This document shows positions 18,579 to 26,430 of a stretch of DNA of 64,000 nucleotides, piece after piece. Within the stretch, counting starts at the first letter, position 1; each line of letters begins with the position of its first letter. The notes under the pieces were generated by a model that was not told the DNA's origin, searched no databases, and was given only the letters and a program-made list of their open reading frames with translations. The DNA is from Planctomycetota bacterium (GTDB taxonomy: Bacteria > Planctomycetota > PLA2), in contig JAJFFH010000050.1 of NCBI GenBank assembly GCA_021776735.1, forward strand, positions 147,824 to 211,823, in the 5' to 3' direction. The translations under genes were made by a program, and so were the position numbers.

Positions 18579-18645
18579 AGCAAGGGGCGGAGCGTAGCGT
18601 ACGGACGGCGATGTCCGCGCCGCGCGACCTCCGGTTGCGAGGGCT

Positions 18646-21453
18646 CTATTTCTGGAAGCGGATGGTCCGCGTCTCGCCGGCCTTGAGTTCGACGACGACG
18701 GGCTCCACGTCGTCGTCGTATTCGGGTCGGACCCGATAGCGGCCGGGTTTCAAGAACGCTTCGCCCGTACCGTCAAAGCCGATCCGCAGCATCTCCGCAT
18801 CCTGATCCGGTGCTGCCCCCGCCCCCCCCTTGATCTGTCGGGCCGAGATCTCCTGGCCGAGAGACGAGTTCCCATCTTGCTCCCGCATGCTCACGACGAG
18901 GCGTCCCGCTCGGACGAGTCTCAGGTGGAGCGGCGCGCCATCGCGGATCGCGTACTCGGACCGGCCGTCGATGTGGCCCTTCGCCGAAACAAAAACCGCC
19001 AGCCGGAGTGCAGGCAGGTACGGCACCGAGAAGCGACCACCGGCGTCCGTGAACGCGTAGCGGTTCAGCGACCATTGTTTTGCGGCGATCTCGAGACGCG
19101 CACCGTCGATGGGTCGGCCCCGGTCATCGCGGACTACACCGGCAAGCGTCACGCCCGGCAGGCTCGGGATCGTACCGAGGTCGTGCGTCTCCCCGGCGCT
19201 CAACGTGATCGGTCCAAATCTTCGGGGTGCGCCGGTGTGTGGATCGACGTGGATGTGGACGGTTCGATCCGGGGGGACTTGCCGCAACGTAAATGTTCCG
19301 TCCTCTTTCACGCGGAAGTACCAGCTTGCATTCAGCTCCGGTACGTAGACGCGAACACGGCGATTTGGCGCGGGCCGCTCGATGCGTCCCGACACCGCTG
19401 CAAGTGGAGTCACGTCGATGCGAATCGGCGTGTTCGTGGGTACGCCCTTGCGGACGATGGTGCGGTGACCGCCGAAGACCGACCTCACGGCGAGCGTGCC
19501 GGAGTGCTCGCGCAGCCCCTTCAGGACCCCGAAGCCCTGGGCGTCGGTAATAGCGCGCGCATGCTGGCGCGGCTCGGATCCTTCGGTCTCCCGAAAAGAC
19601 AGCCAGGCCTTGGCGACCGGCGCGCCGTCCGCGCTCACGACCTGGACCTTCAGCGATCGGCCACGCCGGGCCACGACGCGAAGGGGCACGCGTTGGCCCG
19701 GTGCGAGTTCGACCTCGTGCCGCGACGCCACGGCGTCTTTGGAATTGATGTCGAGCACCAGTTTGCCCGTCTCTTCCGGTACCAGTGCCGCCTTGCCGTC
19801 GTCGAAACTCAAGGGATCCAGCGAGACGCTCCGACCCGCCTTGACGATCTCCACGTAGACCGAGTTGCACGGCGATCCGTCGTCGTAGCGCACGTTCAGA
19901 TCTATCGCCGCGAGCGGACGCAGCGCGATGTCTACCGTGGCGGTCGTATCCGGACCCGCAATCCAGGCCCACGGCGCGGTGCCCTCACGCTCGCCCTTGG
20001 CCCGGGCGACCACGTTATAGCGCCCGGGTGGAAGACCGCGCACGGTGTACCGACCGGTCGCGTCCGTTTTGGCGAACGAAGGACGGTTCATTCGGTCACG
20101 GTACCCGTTCGGATCGTAGGGGCCCGCGCGCGCCTCCATGTGGTCGTTCGAATCCAACGGAACGACGAACACGTCGGCTCCCGCGACCGGTATGGCGTGG
20201 GCATCGACGACCCGTCCTTCGAGCGTGCCGCCGCGTCCGAGCACGATTTCGACCGGTGCGCCCGCTTCGCCGCGGCGAAGCGTGAGCGCCACACGGCCGT
20301 AGCCGGCCTTTTGGACCACGAGCTCGAACGGGAACAGCGGCCGCACCGCCGGAATCTCATACAGACCGCGCCGGTCCGTGCGCCCGTTCTCGGCGAAGTC
20401 CTCGTAGTCCTCCACATCGGATGCATCGATGCGAGCGCCGTCGATCGGCTGGCCCGTGATGTCGATCACACGAACGTTCACCGGAACGCCGGGTTCCAAA
20501 AACAGCGGCAGGGTCTCGTCGGCGCGCACGCGGGCCGTGACGACTCGATACCCGGTTCGAACAACACGAAACTCGCCCGCGGGAACCGCGGCGCGTCCGT
20601 CCGCGTCGGTTTGGATCGGCGCGCCGCCCGGGCCATCCTCGGACACGATGTACGCACCCGGCAACGGGCGACCGTCGCGCGCATCGCGGACCAGGAACAC
20701 GCCACCGGGCGTCTTCACGCCCGCATCGGTTTTGGAAACATCGCCGTCCGTTCCTGCCACCTGTCCAGGGTCTTTCGCTCGGTCCCGCGGTGAGGTCATC
20801 TCCGGCCCGGTCGCGCGCGGCGCCGTTTCCCGCCGACTGTGGATCAGCCAAGGCGTGGCGACCAGGAGGACGAGGGCGCCAAGAAGGGCGAGACGTGCTT
20901 TGAGACTCACGGCGAGGGCTCCCTTGCTGGCGAGAGTGGCGAGAGCCGCGATCCACGCCCGGCGCGGTTGCGTCTTGTCGAGGTCGGCACGCATTCGATC
21001 CAGCGCGCGGGCCAGGTGTGCTCGGACCGTCGGTCGCGACAGCCCGAAGCGGCGGGCGAGCGCGCTCACCGTTTCGTCTTCGTAGAAACGGGCGACGACG
21101 AGTCCGCGCTCGGGGTCGGGCAGGCGCGTAACGGACGTAACGACCCGGCGCTGGATTTCCAGCGTGGCCGCCACGTCGGCTGCCGACGGGGCCGCCCGGG
21201 TCCGTGCCGTTGCCGTGCGGGTCTGCTCGCGCGCGCGCCGACGGGTGTCGCCGCGATGCGTCGAACGCAGCCTGTTGTGCACGAGCGCGGCCAGGAAGGC
21301 GCGGGGCTTGCGCGGGGCGGGGGCGCGCAACGCGTCGATGCAGGCGTCCTGCGCCAAGTCGTCGGCGTCTGCTCCGGGACCGACCAGCGCGCGAGCCAGC
21401 GCCCGGACAAACCCGGCGTGCTCAAGAAGAAGATCGGTGTTCGGTGCTCCCAA
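18646..21453 (-). CDS. ECF sigma factor fused through a TM helix to carboxypeptidase-regulatory-like repeats
   Basis: About 935 aa from a TTG at 21453. Residues 1-160 form an ECF sigma factor: region 2 (EHAGFVRALARALVGPGADADDLAQDACIDAL) and region 4 (LPDPERGLVVARFYEDETVSALARRFGLSRPTVRAHLARALDRM). A TM helix (about 186-205, LALLGALVLLVATPWLI) is followed by many beta-sandwich repeats of the CarboxypepD_reg/Cna-B type (GRPLPGAYIVSEDG, GRGGTLEGRVVDAHAIPVAGADV, TDATGRYTVRGLPPGRYNVVA, GVVRDDRGRPIDGARLEI). The sigma part would be cytoplasmic and the repeats external, implying a membrane-tethered regulator. TTG 21453 is inferred from alignment with the second fusion gene, which also begins with TTG. 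The open frame upstream of it crosses an inverted-repeat element and is unlikely to be coding. The linker VAGTDGDVSK contains a dispersed repeat copy. Confidence 0.8.
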   Translation of the reverse strand: MGAPNTDLLLEHAGFVRALARALVGPGADADDLAQDACIDALRAPAPRKPRAFLAALVHNRLRSTHRGDTRRRAREQTRTATARTRAAPSAADVAATLEIQRRVVTSVTRLPDPERGLVVARFYEDETVSALARRFGLSRPTVRAHLARALDRMRADLDKTQPRRAWIAALATLASKGALAVSLKARLALLGALVLLVATPWLIHSRRETAPRATGPEMTSPRDRAKDPGQVAGTDGDVSKTDAGVKTPGGVFLVRDARDGRPLPGAYIVSEDGPGGAPIQTDADGRAAVPAGEFRVVRTGYRVVTARVRADETLPLFLEPGVPVNVRVIDITGQPIDGARIDASDVEDYEDFAENGRTDRRGLYEIPAVRPLFPFELVVQKAGYGRVALTLRRGEAGAPVEIVLGRGGTLEGRVVDAHAIPVAGADVFVVPLDSNDHMEARAGPYDPNGYRDRMNRPSFAKTDATGRYTVRGLPPGRYNVVARAKGEREGTAPWAWIAGPDTTATVDIALRPLAAIDLNVRYDDGSPCNSVYVEIVKAGRSVSLDPLSFDDGKAALVPEETGKLVLDINSKDAVASRHEVELAPGQRVPLRVVARRGRSLKVQVVSADGAPVAKAWLSFRETEGSEPRQHARAITDAQGFGVLKGLREHSGTLAVRSVFGGHRTIVRKGVPTNTPIRIDVTPLAAVSGRIERPAPNRRVRVYVPELNASWYFRVKEDGTFTLRQVPPDRTVHIHVDPHTGAPRRFGPITLSAGETHDLGTIPSLPGVTLAGVVRDDRGRPIDGARLEIAAKQWSLNRYAFTDAGGRFSVPYLPALRLAVFVSAKGHIDGRSEYAIRDGAPLHLRLVRAGRLVVSMREQDGNSSLGQEISARQIKGGAGAAPDQDAEMLRIGFDGTGEAFLKPGRYRVRPEYDDDVEPVVVELKAGETRTIRFQK

Positions 21454-21552
21454 GGCTCTCAGACTAGGAGACGCCGCCGGTGAAAAATCTGGAAACCGCG
21501 GCTCCTGCCCGACCGAACCCAACAGGTGTGCGCCCACGCTCGTTCCAACCAG

Positions 21553-21702
21553 TACCGAGCCGGGATCAAAAGGATGGTTTTCGCCGGGCTCGCGGTGCAA
21601 GCCTCTTCCCGGCCCGACGTTACGACAAGGACTGCGATAGTGCATCGCGAGCGATGCCGCACGCTCCAATGTCAAAGTCATCCTTTTGATCCCGGCTCGG
21701 TA
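21553..21702. mobile_element. 150-bp MITE-like element with perfect 24-bp terminal inverted repeats
   Basis: The sequence TACCGAGCCGGGATCAAAAG... (21553-21576, 24 nt) is repeated as its exact inverse complement at 21679-21702. The 102-bp interior is non-coding and contains a 16-nt palindrome GCATCGCGAGCGATGC near 21642-21657. It sits in the spacer between the divergent-end genes 18646-21453 (minus) and 21771-23180 (minus), upstream of the sigma fusion. No clear target-site duplication flanks it, and no transposase is near. Alternatives are a long hairpin RNA or a regulatory cruciform. The perfect arms argue for recent origin or selection. Confidence 0.6.
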
Positions 21703-21770
21703 TGGACCGCCAGAGGAGCGACCGCGCCACCGCTCGCATCCGACTGCTCCGTTGCGTCAGCCGGTGCGGG

Positions 21771-23180
21771 CTACCGGTTCGGGCCGGGTAGGTTGGTGAG
21801 CAGGTCGGCCCAGTGGGTGCCGTTGAAGCCGTACTGGATCGAGGGGCCCACCGACAGGCTGGCGTTCATGATGTCGCTCGGTCCGTCGCTCGGCGAAGAG
21901 TGATTCAGGCCCAGGCTGTGGCCGATCTCGTGCGCGAGCACCGCGGCGAGGATGCGGCCGAAGCCGTCCGCCACGTTGAACATCGCCTGCTCCCGGCCGC
22001 TGCGCGGCGCGCCGCCGCCCAGCAGATGACGCAGCCCGTCGACGTCGCCCGCGGCGACAGGATTGCCGGCGATGGAGTTCCGAAACGAACTCAGGTACGG
22101 CGACAGGACGCGATTGGCGAACACGCCGAGCGACGTCCCGTTCGGCGTGCCGCAGTTGTGCTCGACATTGAAGTTGCCGCCGTCGAGCCAGGCGGTACCG
22201 ACGACGCCCTGGTCGGGGCCATGCCGCACGCAAATCTGGCTGAAGCGGTTCGGCGCCGCGCCGAGAATGCCGCCGACGTTCGGCGAGATACCACTGTCCG
22301 GTCCGGCGGGGCCGATGAACGAGATCGAGAGTCCGCCCGTCTGTGGGTTGCCGTCGTCGCCGTTGCCGTAGTAGCGCGAGAGGTATCCCAGCGTGCGGCG
22401 CTCCAGGAGCGCGCGCGCGAGCTGATCGGCCTCGGTGCCGGTCGCGTCGGTCGAGGCCGGATCACGCAGGCCCAGGGCGACGAGCACCTCGTCGAAGTCG
22501 GAAGCGTAGGCGGGCGCGGGGTCGTAGACGACGTCCCAGTTGATCCACCAGTTGTCGTGCGTGCCCCACCGCGCGGTGAAGCCGATGAACACGTCGCTAC
22601 CGACGGTGACCGCGAGGTCGTCGAAGAATCCATCGACATCGGTCACGCGCACGACATCGACGCCGGCGTCCTGGCCCGCGGTGTACGAGCCACTCGAGCT
22701 GAGCGAAGCGCCCGACGCGTTCGTCTGCAGCGCGAAGGAGTACGCGGGGTTGCCGCCACTCGCCGAGAGAAAAACCGACTGCCCCGGATCGACCTGGCCC
22801 TCGACCGACAGCGTGATCTCGACATCGCGCACCTCGATCCGGAGGCTCACCACATCGAGCGTGGACGTCGCGTCCTGGCAGACCATCACGATCGTGCGCG
22901 ACGCGGATCCGGTCGGAATCCCGGCGAGCCGCCCATCCTGCGTAAGGTCCAACCCGGCCGGCAGAGCGTCGCCGGAGGTCGAGACCCACCAAAAGTAGGG
23001 CTCGACACCGCCGTTGGCGGTCATTTGCTGAAAGACCGCGTGCCCAACGTTGCCCTGATCGAGCGTTTGGGTCAGGATCTGGACGTCGGTCGCGGGAGCC
23101 GTGGTGCCCCCGCCCCCCCCACCACACGACGTCAGAGACGCCGAAAACAGCAGAAGAACGCTGAGCGAATAACCTTTCAT
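21771..23180 (-). CDS. Metzincin-like zinc metalloprotease lipoprotein
   Basis: 469 aa. Lipoprotein signal (MKGYSLSVLLLFSASLTSC, Cys19) followed by a Gly tract and two Ig/cadherin-like putative domains (WVSTSGDALPAGLDLTQDGRLAG is a He_PIG-type Ig motif, about 65-85). The C-terminal catalytic domain has HEIGHSLGLNH (417-427), the extended HExxHxxGxxH zinc site, and a downstream DIM (436-438) that can act as the Met-turn. Peptidase activity at the cell surface is therefore likely; substrate unknown. ATG 23180 is preferred over GTG 23186. The Gly-rich stretch after the lipobox is encoded by a GCCCCCGCCCCCCCC tract. Confidence 0.82.
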   Translation of the reverse strand: MKGYSLSVLLLFSASLTSCGGGGGGTTAPATDVQILTQTLDQGNVGHAVFQQMTANGGVEPYFWWVSTSGDALPAGLDLTQDGRLAGIPTGSASRTIVMVCQDATSTLDVVSLRIEVRDVEITLSVEGQVDPGQSVFLSASGGNPAYSFALQTNASGASLSSSGSYTAGQDAGVDVVRVTDVDGFFDDLAVTVGSDVFIGFTARWGTHDNWWINWDVVYDPAPAYASDFDEVLVALGLRDPASTDATGTEADQLARALLERRTLGYLSRYYGNGDDGNPQTGGLSISFIGPAGPDSGISPNVGGILGAAPNRFSQICVRHGPDQGVVGTAWLDGGNFNVEHNCGTPNGTSLGVFANRVLSPYLSSFRNSIAGNPVAAGDVDGLRHLLGGGAPRSGREQAMFNVADGFGRILAAVLAHEIGHSLGLNHSSPSDGPSDIMNASLSVGPSIQYGFNGTHWADLLTNLPGPNR

Positions 23181-23247
23181 GCCCACTCCGAGGGCGCACC
23201 CGTTTCCCCGGGCCGCAGAGCCTTATCGGACCGTTGCGAGCCGCCAA

Positions 23248-23937
23248 TTGAGACCCTTCCCGCTTCCCCTCCAAGACGCCGTCCTGATTCGACGCTACAA
23301 GCGGTTCCTGGCCGACGTCCGCTTCCCCGACGGCCGCCAAACCACCGTCCACTGCGCCAATCCCGGCGCGATGACCGGCCTCGACACGCCCGGCCTCCCC
23401 GTCCTGATCAGCGACAGCAAAAACCCGAAGCGAAAACTCCCGCTGAGCCTGGAACTCGTGCGCCCGGGCCGCTCGTGGGTCTGCGTGAACACCGCGGTCG
23501 CCAATCGTGCTGTGGGCGCATGGCTCAGATCGGGACAACTGCTGAAGGGCGTGCGGGACGGTCGCGAGGAACAAGTACGAGCAGAGCTGACGGACGGCGA
23601 TGTTCGTTGGGACTTCGGGCTGCCCGGCGGCGGGGTGCTCGAGGTCAAGAGCGTGACCCTCAAGACCGGTCACGCCGCCGCATTCCCCGACGCCGTAACC
23701 GAGCGCGGGCGCAAGCATCTGGAACGTCTGGCGGTGTCGAGGGCACCGCGGCGCGTGCTGGTGTTTTTTGTCGCGCGCGCCGACGTGCGCTACGTGCGTC
23801 CCGCGGACGAAGTCGATCCGGCGTACGGTCGCGCGCTGCGGGCGGCTGCAACAGCCGGCGTCGAGATCGTCGCGATTCAGGCTCGTTTTTCGCGCGAGGG
23901 CGTGCGACAGGGGCGGCGACTGGACGTGGTGCTCTAG
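23248..23937 (+). CDS. sfsA: DNA/RNA nuclease SfsA
   Basis: 229 aa from TTG 23248. Characteristic SfsA segments are LIRRYKRFLADVRFPDGR (about 13-30), HCANPGAMTGL (about 35-45), KLPLSLELV, VNTAVANRAV and the nuclease motif VLEVKSVTL with downstream FPDAVTERGRKHLERL. SfsA has an OB-like N-terminal domain and a PD-(D/E)XK nuclease domain and was first named for sugar fermentation stimulation. Family members begin a few residues before PPLQ-A-LI-RR, so TTG 23248 fits better than ATG 23179, which would overlap the divergent lipoprotein start codon. LTDGDVRWDF carries a dispersed repeat copy. Confidence 0.9.
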   Translation: MRPFPLPLQDAVLIRRYKRFLADVRFPDGRQTTVHCANPGAMTGLDTPGLPVLISDSKNPKRKLPLSLELVRPGRSWVCVNTAVANRAVGAWLRSGQLLKGVRDGREEQVRAELTDGDVRWDFGLPGGGVLEVKSVTLKTGHAAAFPDAVTERGRKHLERLAVSRAPRRVLVFFVARADVRYVRPADEVDPAYGRALRAAATAGVEIVAIQARFSREGVRQGRRLDVVL

Positions 23938-23955
23938 AGCGCTTACAAGCAGGGC

Positions 23956-24399
23956 GTGGGAGTTCACCGCGCGGCGGCGACGATTCACTTTTGCTACGGG
24001 CATCGCCTCGTCGGACACGCCGGTCCGTGCCGGCACCTGCACGGCCACAATGCGGTGGCCGAGATCGCGTGCGAGGGCCCCCTGGATGCGCTGGGCATGG
24101 TCATCGACTTCGCGACCATCAAGAGCCGCGTCCGCACCTGGGTCGATGAACACTGGGACCACAAGATGATCCTCGACCGCGCCGATCCACTCGTGGAACG
24201 GCTGCGCGCGGACGGCGAACCAGTCTTTGCGCTCGCCGGCCCGCCGACCGCCGAGAACCTCGCCGCGCACCTGTTTGCGGTCGCGCGCGATGCCGGGCTG
24301 CCGGTCGTGCGCGTCCGCATCTGGGAAAGCGACGGAAGCTGTGCGAGCTACGAGCGAGCGAGTGACGGAACCACCCGAGGCGGCGGAGCCTCGTCGTGA
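23956..24399 (+). CDS. queD: 6-carboxytetrahydropterin synthase (QueD/PTPS family)
   Basis: 147 aa, GTG start 19 bp after sfsA. Zinc ligands are visible as His16 (YGHRL), His29 and His31 (HLHGH), and the catalytic Cys25 sits in GPCRHLHGH as in QueD. DALGMVIDFATIKSRVRTWVDEHWDHKMIL carries the conserved Asp and His, and the C-terminal VRVRIWESDGSCASYE carries the substrate-binding Glu. QueD converts dihydroneopterin triphosphate to 6-carboxytetrahydropterin in queuosine synthesis; the related 6-pyruvoyl synthase is the alternative. No other queuosine gene is nearby. The stop overlaps the smpB start by 4 bp. Confidence 0.88.
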   Translation: MGVHRAAATIHFCYGHRLVGHAGPCRHLHGHNAVAEIACEGPLDALGMVIDFATIKSRVRTWVDEHWDHKMILDRADPLVERLRADGEPVFALAGPPTAENLAAHLFAVARDAGLPVVRVRIWESDGSCASYERASDGTTRGGGASS

Positions 24400-24860
24400 C
24401 GCAGCGCCACGATCCCGACGTGATCGTGCGCAACCGGCGCGCGTTTCGCGACTATCACATCGAGGAGCAGCTCGAAGCGGGCATCTCCCTGCTCGGACCC
24501 GAGGTGAAGTCGATCCGCGACGGCAAGGCCTCGATCGCGGAAGCGTACGCGGCGTTTCGCGGCATCGAACTGTTCTTGCACGACATGCACGTGCCCGAGT
24601 ACGACTTCAAGGGCTACGCGCTGCACGAGCCCCTGCGTCCGCGCAAGCTGCTGATGAAAAAACGGGAACTGCGTGACCTAAAGGTCGCGGTCGAACGCAA
24701 GGGCTACACGCTCGTGCCACTCCAGCTCCGCTATCGCCGCGGACGCATCAAGGTCAAGCTCGGCCTCGCCAAGGGTCGCCAACGCCACGACAATCGCGAC
24801 AAGGAAATGGAAAAAGAAGCCAATCGCGAAGCAAGAGCCGCCGAAGGCCGCCGCCGGTAG
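24396..24860 (+). CDS. smpB: SsrA-binding protein SmpB
   Basis: 154 aa, GTG start overlapping the queD stop. Typical SmpB features: RNRRAFRDYHIEEQLEAGISLLGPEVKSIRDGKASIAEAYA, the HDMHVPEY segment, HEPLRPRKLLMKKREL and the basic C-terminal tail (KGRQRHDNRDKEMEKEANRE). SmpB binds the tRNA-like domain of tmRNA and delivers it to stalled ribosomes. The tmRNA gene of the same window is at 38816-39162. Confidence 0.95.
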   Translation: MTQRHDPDVIVRNRRAFRDYHIEEQLEAGISLLGPEVKSIRDGKASIAEAYAAFRGIELFLHDMHVPEYDFKGYALHEPLRPRKLLMKKRELRDLKVAVERKGYTLVPLQLRYRRGRIKVKLGLAKGRQRHDNRDKEMEKEANREARAAEGRRR

Positions 24861-24960
24861 CCGCCGCGCGCCCGTACACTGGCAGGACCAAGCGCCCCGT
24901 GACGCGCGATCTGAAACGATCTGAAACAGATCGGGGTCACGCGGGCTTAAGGGAGATAGC

Positions 24961-26430
24961 ATGCGCACACTCCTTGTTCTGCTCGGCTTGGCTGGATTCA
25001 GCCACGCCAACGACGACCCCGACGCCACGGTCTTTCTCGGTCCCCTCGGACGCGACACGGTTTTTGCGCCGGCAAACAACAGCCGCGTGATCCTGTCAGG
25101 CGTCACGCGGAAGTGGAACGGCGTTCTGGCTGAATTGCGTGGGCGCGGCTACGACAAAACCGTGCGCCTCGGCAAGAAGATGGACGCCGCGTTTCGTGAG
25201 CTGGCACGCATCCGTCCGGGTTTCGTGGCTGTGGTTGTGCCGCCGGATCGGCTGGACGTCAATTTTCACTTCGAGTTTCTGGAAAGGGCGGCGCGGCTCG
25301 ACAGCGACCCCTTCGTGGACTTTTCGTTCGGGTACATCACGGGCGCGACGCCCGCCGAGGCCCTTGGATCCCTGCGAGCACTGCGCAAGGACGAGACCCG
25401 GCACACCGTCCTGGAGTTCGGCCCGACCCGGCGGGCGTACGGCCCGACGCGGCCTGGCCCGCACAAGACGGCGAAGGGTTATACCGTGCGGCGCTACGGG
25501 CATGCGGCGAACGCTGCCGACGTGGCGGCGACTCTGGCGAAACTCGAAGGAATTGGAATCTACAAGGCCTGGGGTCACGGTTATCCGGCCGGAGTGTACG
25601 AGGGCTTGCAGGGGTCAGCATTGCGGAAGAGCACACTCGACCTGGACGGAGCGCTCTACTTCTCGGGCCCGTGTTACTGCGGCGTTCCTTCCGGCTGGTT
25701 CGATCCCTCGGGAGGACTCATCAAGCGGCGCGTCCTCGCCCTGGAGGACTCGTTCGTACTCGCCGCGATCAAGGCACGCGCGGGGGCGATCTTCGCCGGG
25801 CTGGATCCGGACCGCGGCGAGACGAACCACCACGAGTTCGAGCACCTCCTGACGCGAGGCGGTCCGCTCGGCGACGCGAGCAAGTCGACCTATGACGACG
25901 TCGTCCTGGCGTACCGCCGTACCCGGCTGAAGCTGCCGCGCTACAAGGAGTGCGAGCGCCGTCCCCACGCAAGCATCCACGAAACAATGATCGCGGGCGG
26001 AGCCTGCCGGGCGTTGTTCGGCGATCCCGCGGCCACGCCGGTGAAAGCCGCAGCACCGGATCCCTTCGTTGCCGAGGTCCACAAAACGGACCACGGCCTT
26101 GAATTGCGCTGGAGCTACACGAAGGACCTCGGCCGGTATTGGCTTCCCATCGATGTCTACCGCGCGGAGGGGCGCTGGACGCACCGGCTGCGGTTCACGG
26201 TCGAGCTACCGCGGGGGGCGGCCCACGGCATCCGCGGGTTCAAGGCGCTGCAGGTCACCAAGGACGGCCATGCACTGCCCGCCCAATGGGTCACGGCCGG
26301 GCTGGAAGGACTCGGTGAACGCGTGCGTGCGCACGTGATGGTGGTGTTTCCGTGGAACCTCGAGAAGAAGGCGCTCCTCGGGGGACAACTCTATGAAGCG
26401 CGCTTCCTGCTGTCGGGAACCAGCCGTTGA
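24961..26430 (+). CDS. Secreted protein with possible clan CD (gingipain/caspase-like) Cys-His site
   Basis: 489 aa with a signal peptide (MRTLLVLLGLAGFSHAND) and an RBS-like GGGAG seven bases before the ATG. The region KAWGHGYPAGVYEGL (about 203-217) and LYFSGPCYCGVP (about 231-242) place a His-Gly and a Cys after hydrophobic strands, as in C25 gingipain-like and caspase-like peptidases. DLDGALYFSGPCYCG resembles the strand ending in the nucleophile. I do not see the full family signature, so the peptidase assignment is inference. It overlaps the second sigma-fusion gene by 4 bp and is likely coupled to it. Confidence 0.55.
   Translation: MRTLLVLLGLAGFSHANDDPDATVFLGPLGRDTVFAPANNSRVILSGVTRKWNGVLAELRGRGYDKTVRLGKKMDAAFRELARIRPGFVAVVVPPDRLDVNFHFEFLERAARLDSDPFVDFSFGYITGATPAEALGSLRALRKDETRHTVLEFGPTRRAYGPTRPGPHKTAKGYTVRRYGHAANAADVAATLAKLEGIGIYKAWGHGYPAGVYEGLQGSALRKSTLDLDGALYFSGPCYCGVPSGWFDPSGGLIKRRVLALEDSFVLAAIKARAGAIFAGLDPDRGETNHHEFEHLLTRGGPLGDASKSTYDDVVLAYRRTRLKLPRYKECERRPHASIHETMIAGGACRALFGDPAATPVKAAAPDPFVAEVHKTDHGLELRWSYTKDLGRYWLPIDVYRAEGRWTHRLRFTVELPRGAAHGIRGFKALQVTKDGHALPAQWVTAGLEGLGERVRAHVMVVFPWNLEKKALLGGQLYEARFLLSGTSR

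Noticed and set aside
21454..21681. N-terminal extension of the sigma fusion (ATG/GTG further upstream)
   Set aside because: The extension crosses the 24-bp inverted repeat element and has no sigma-like sequence; the TTG at 21453 matches the second fusion gene.
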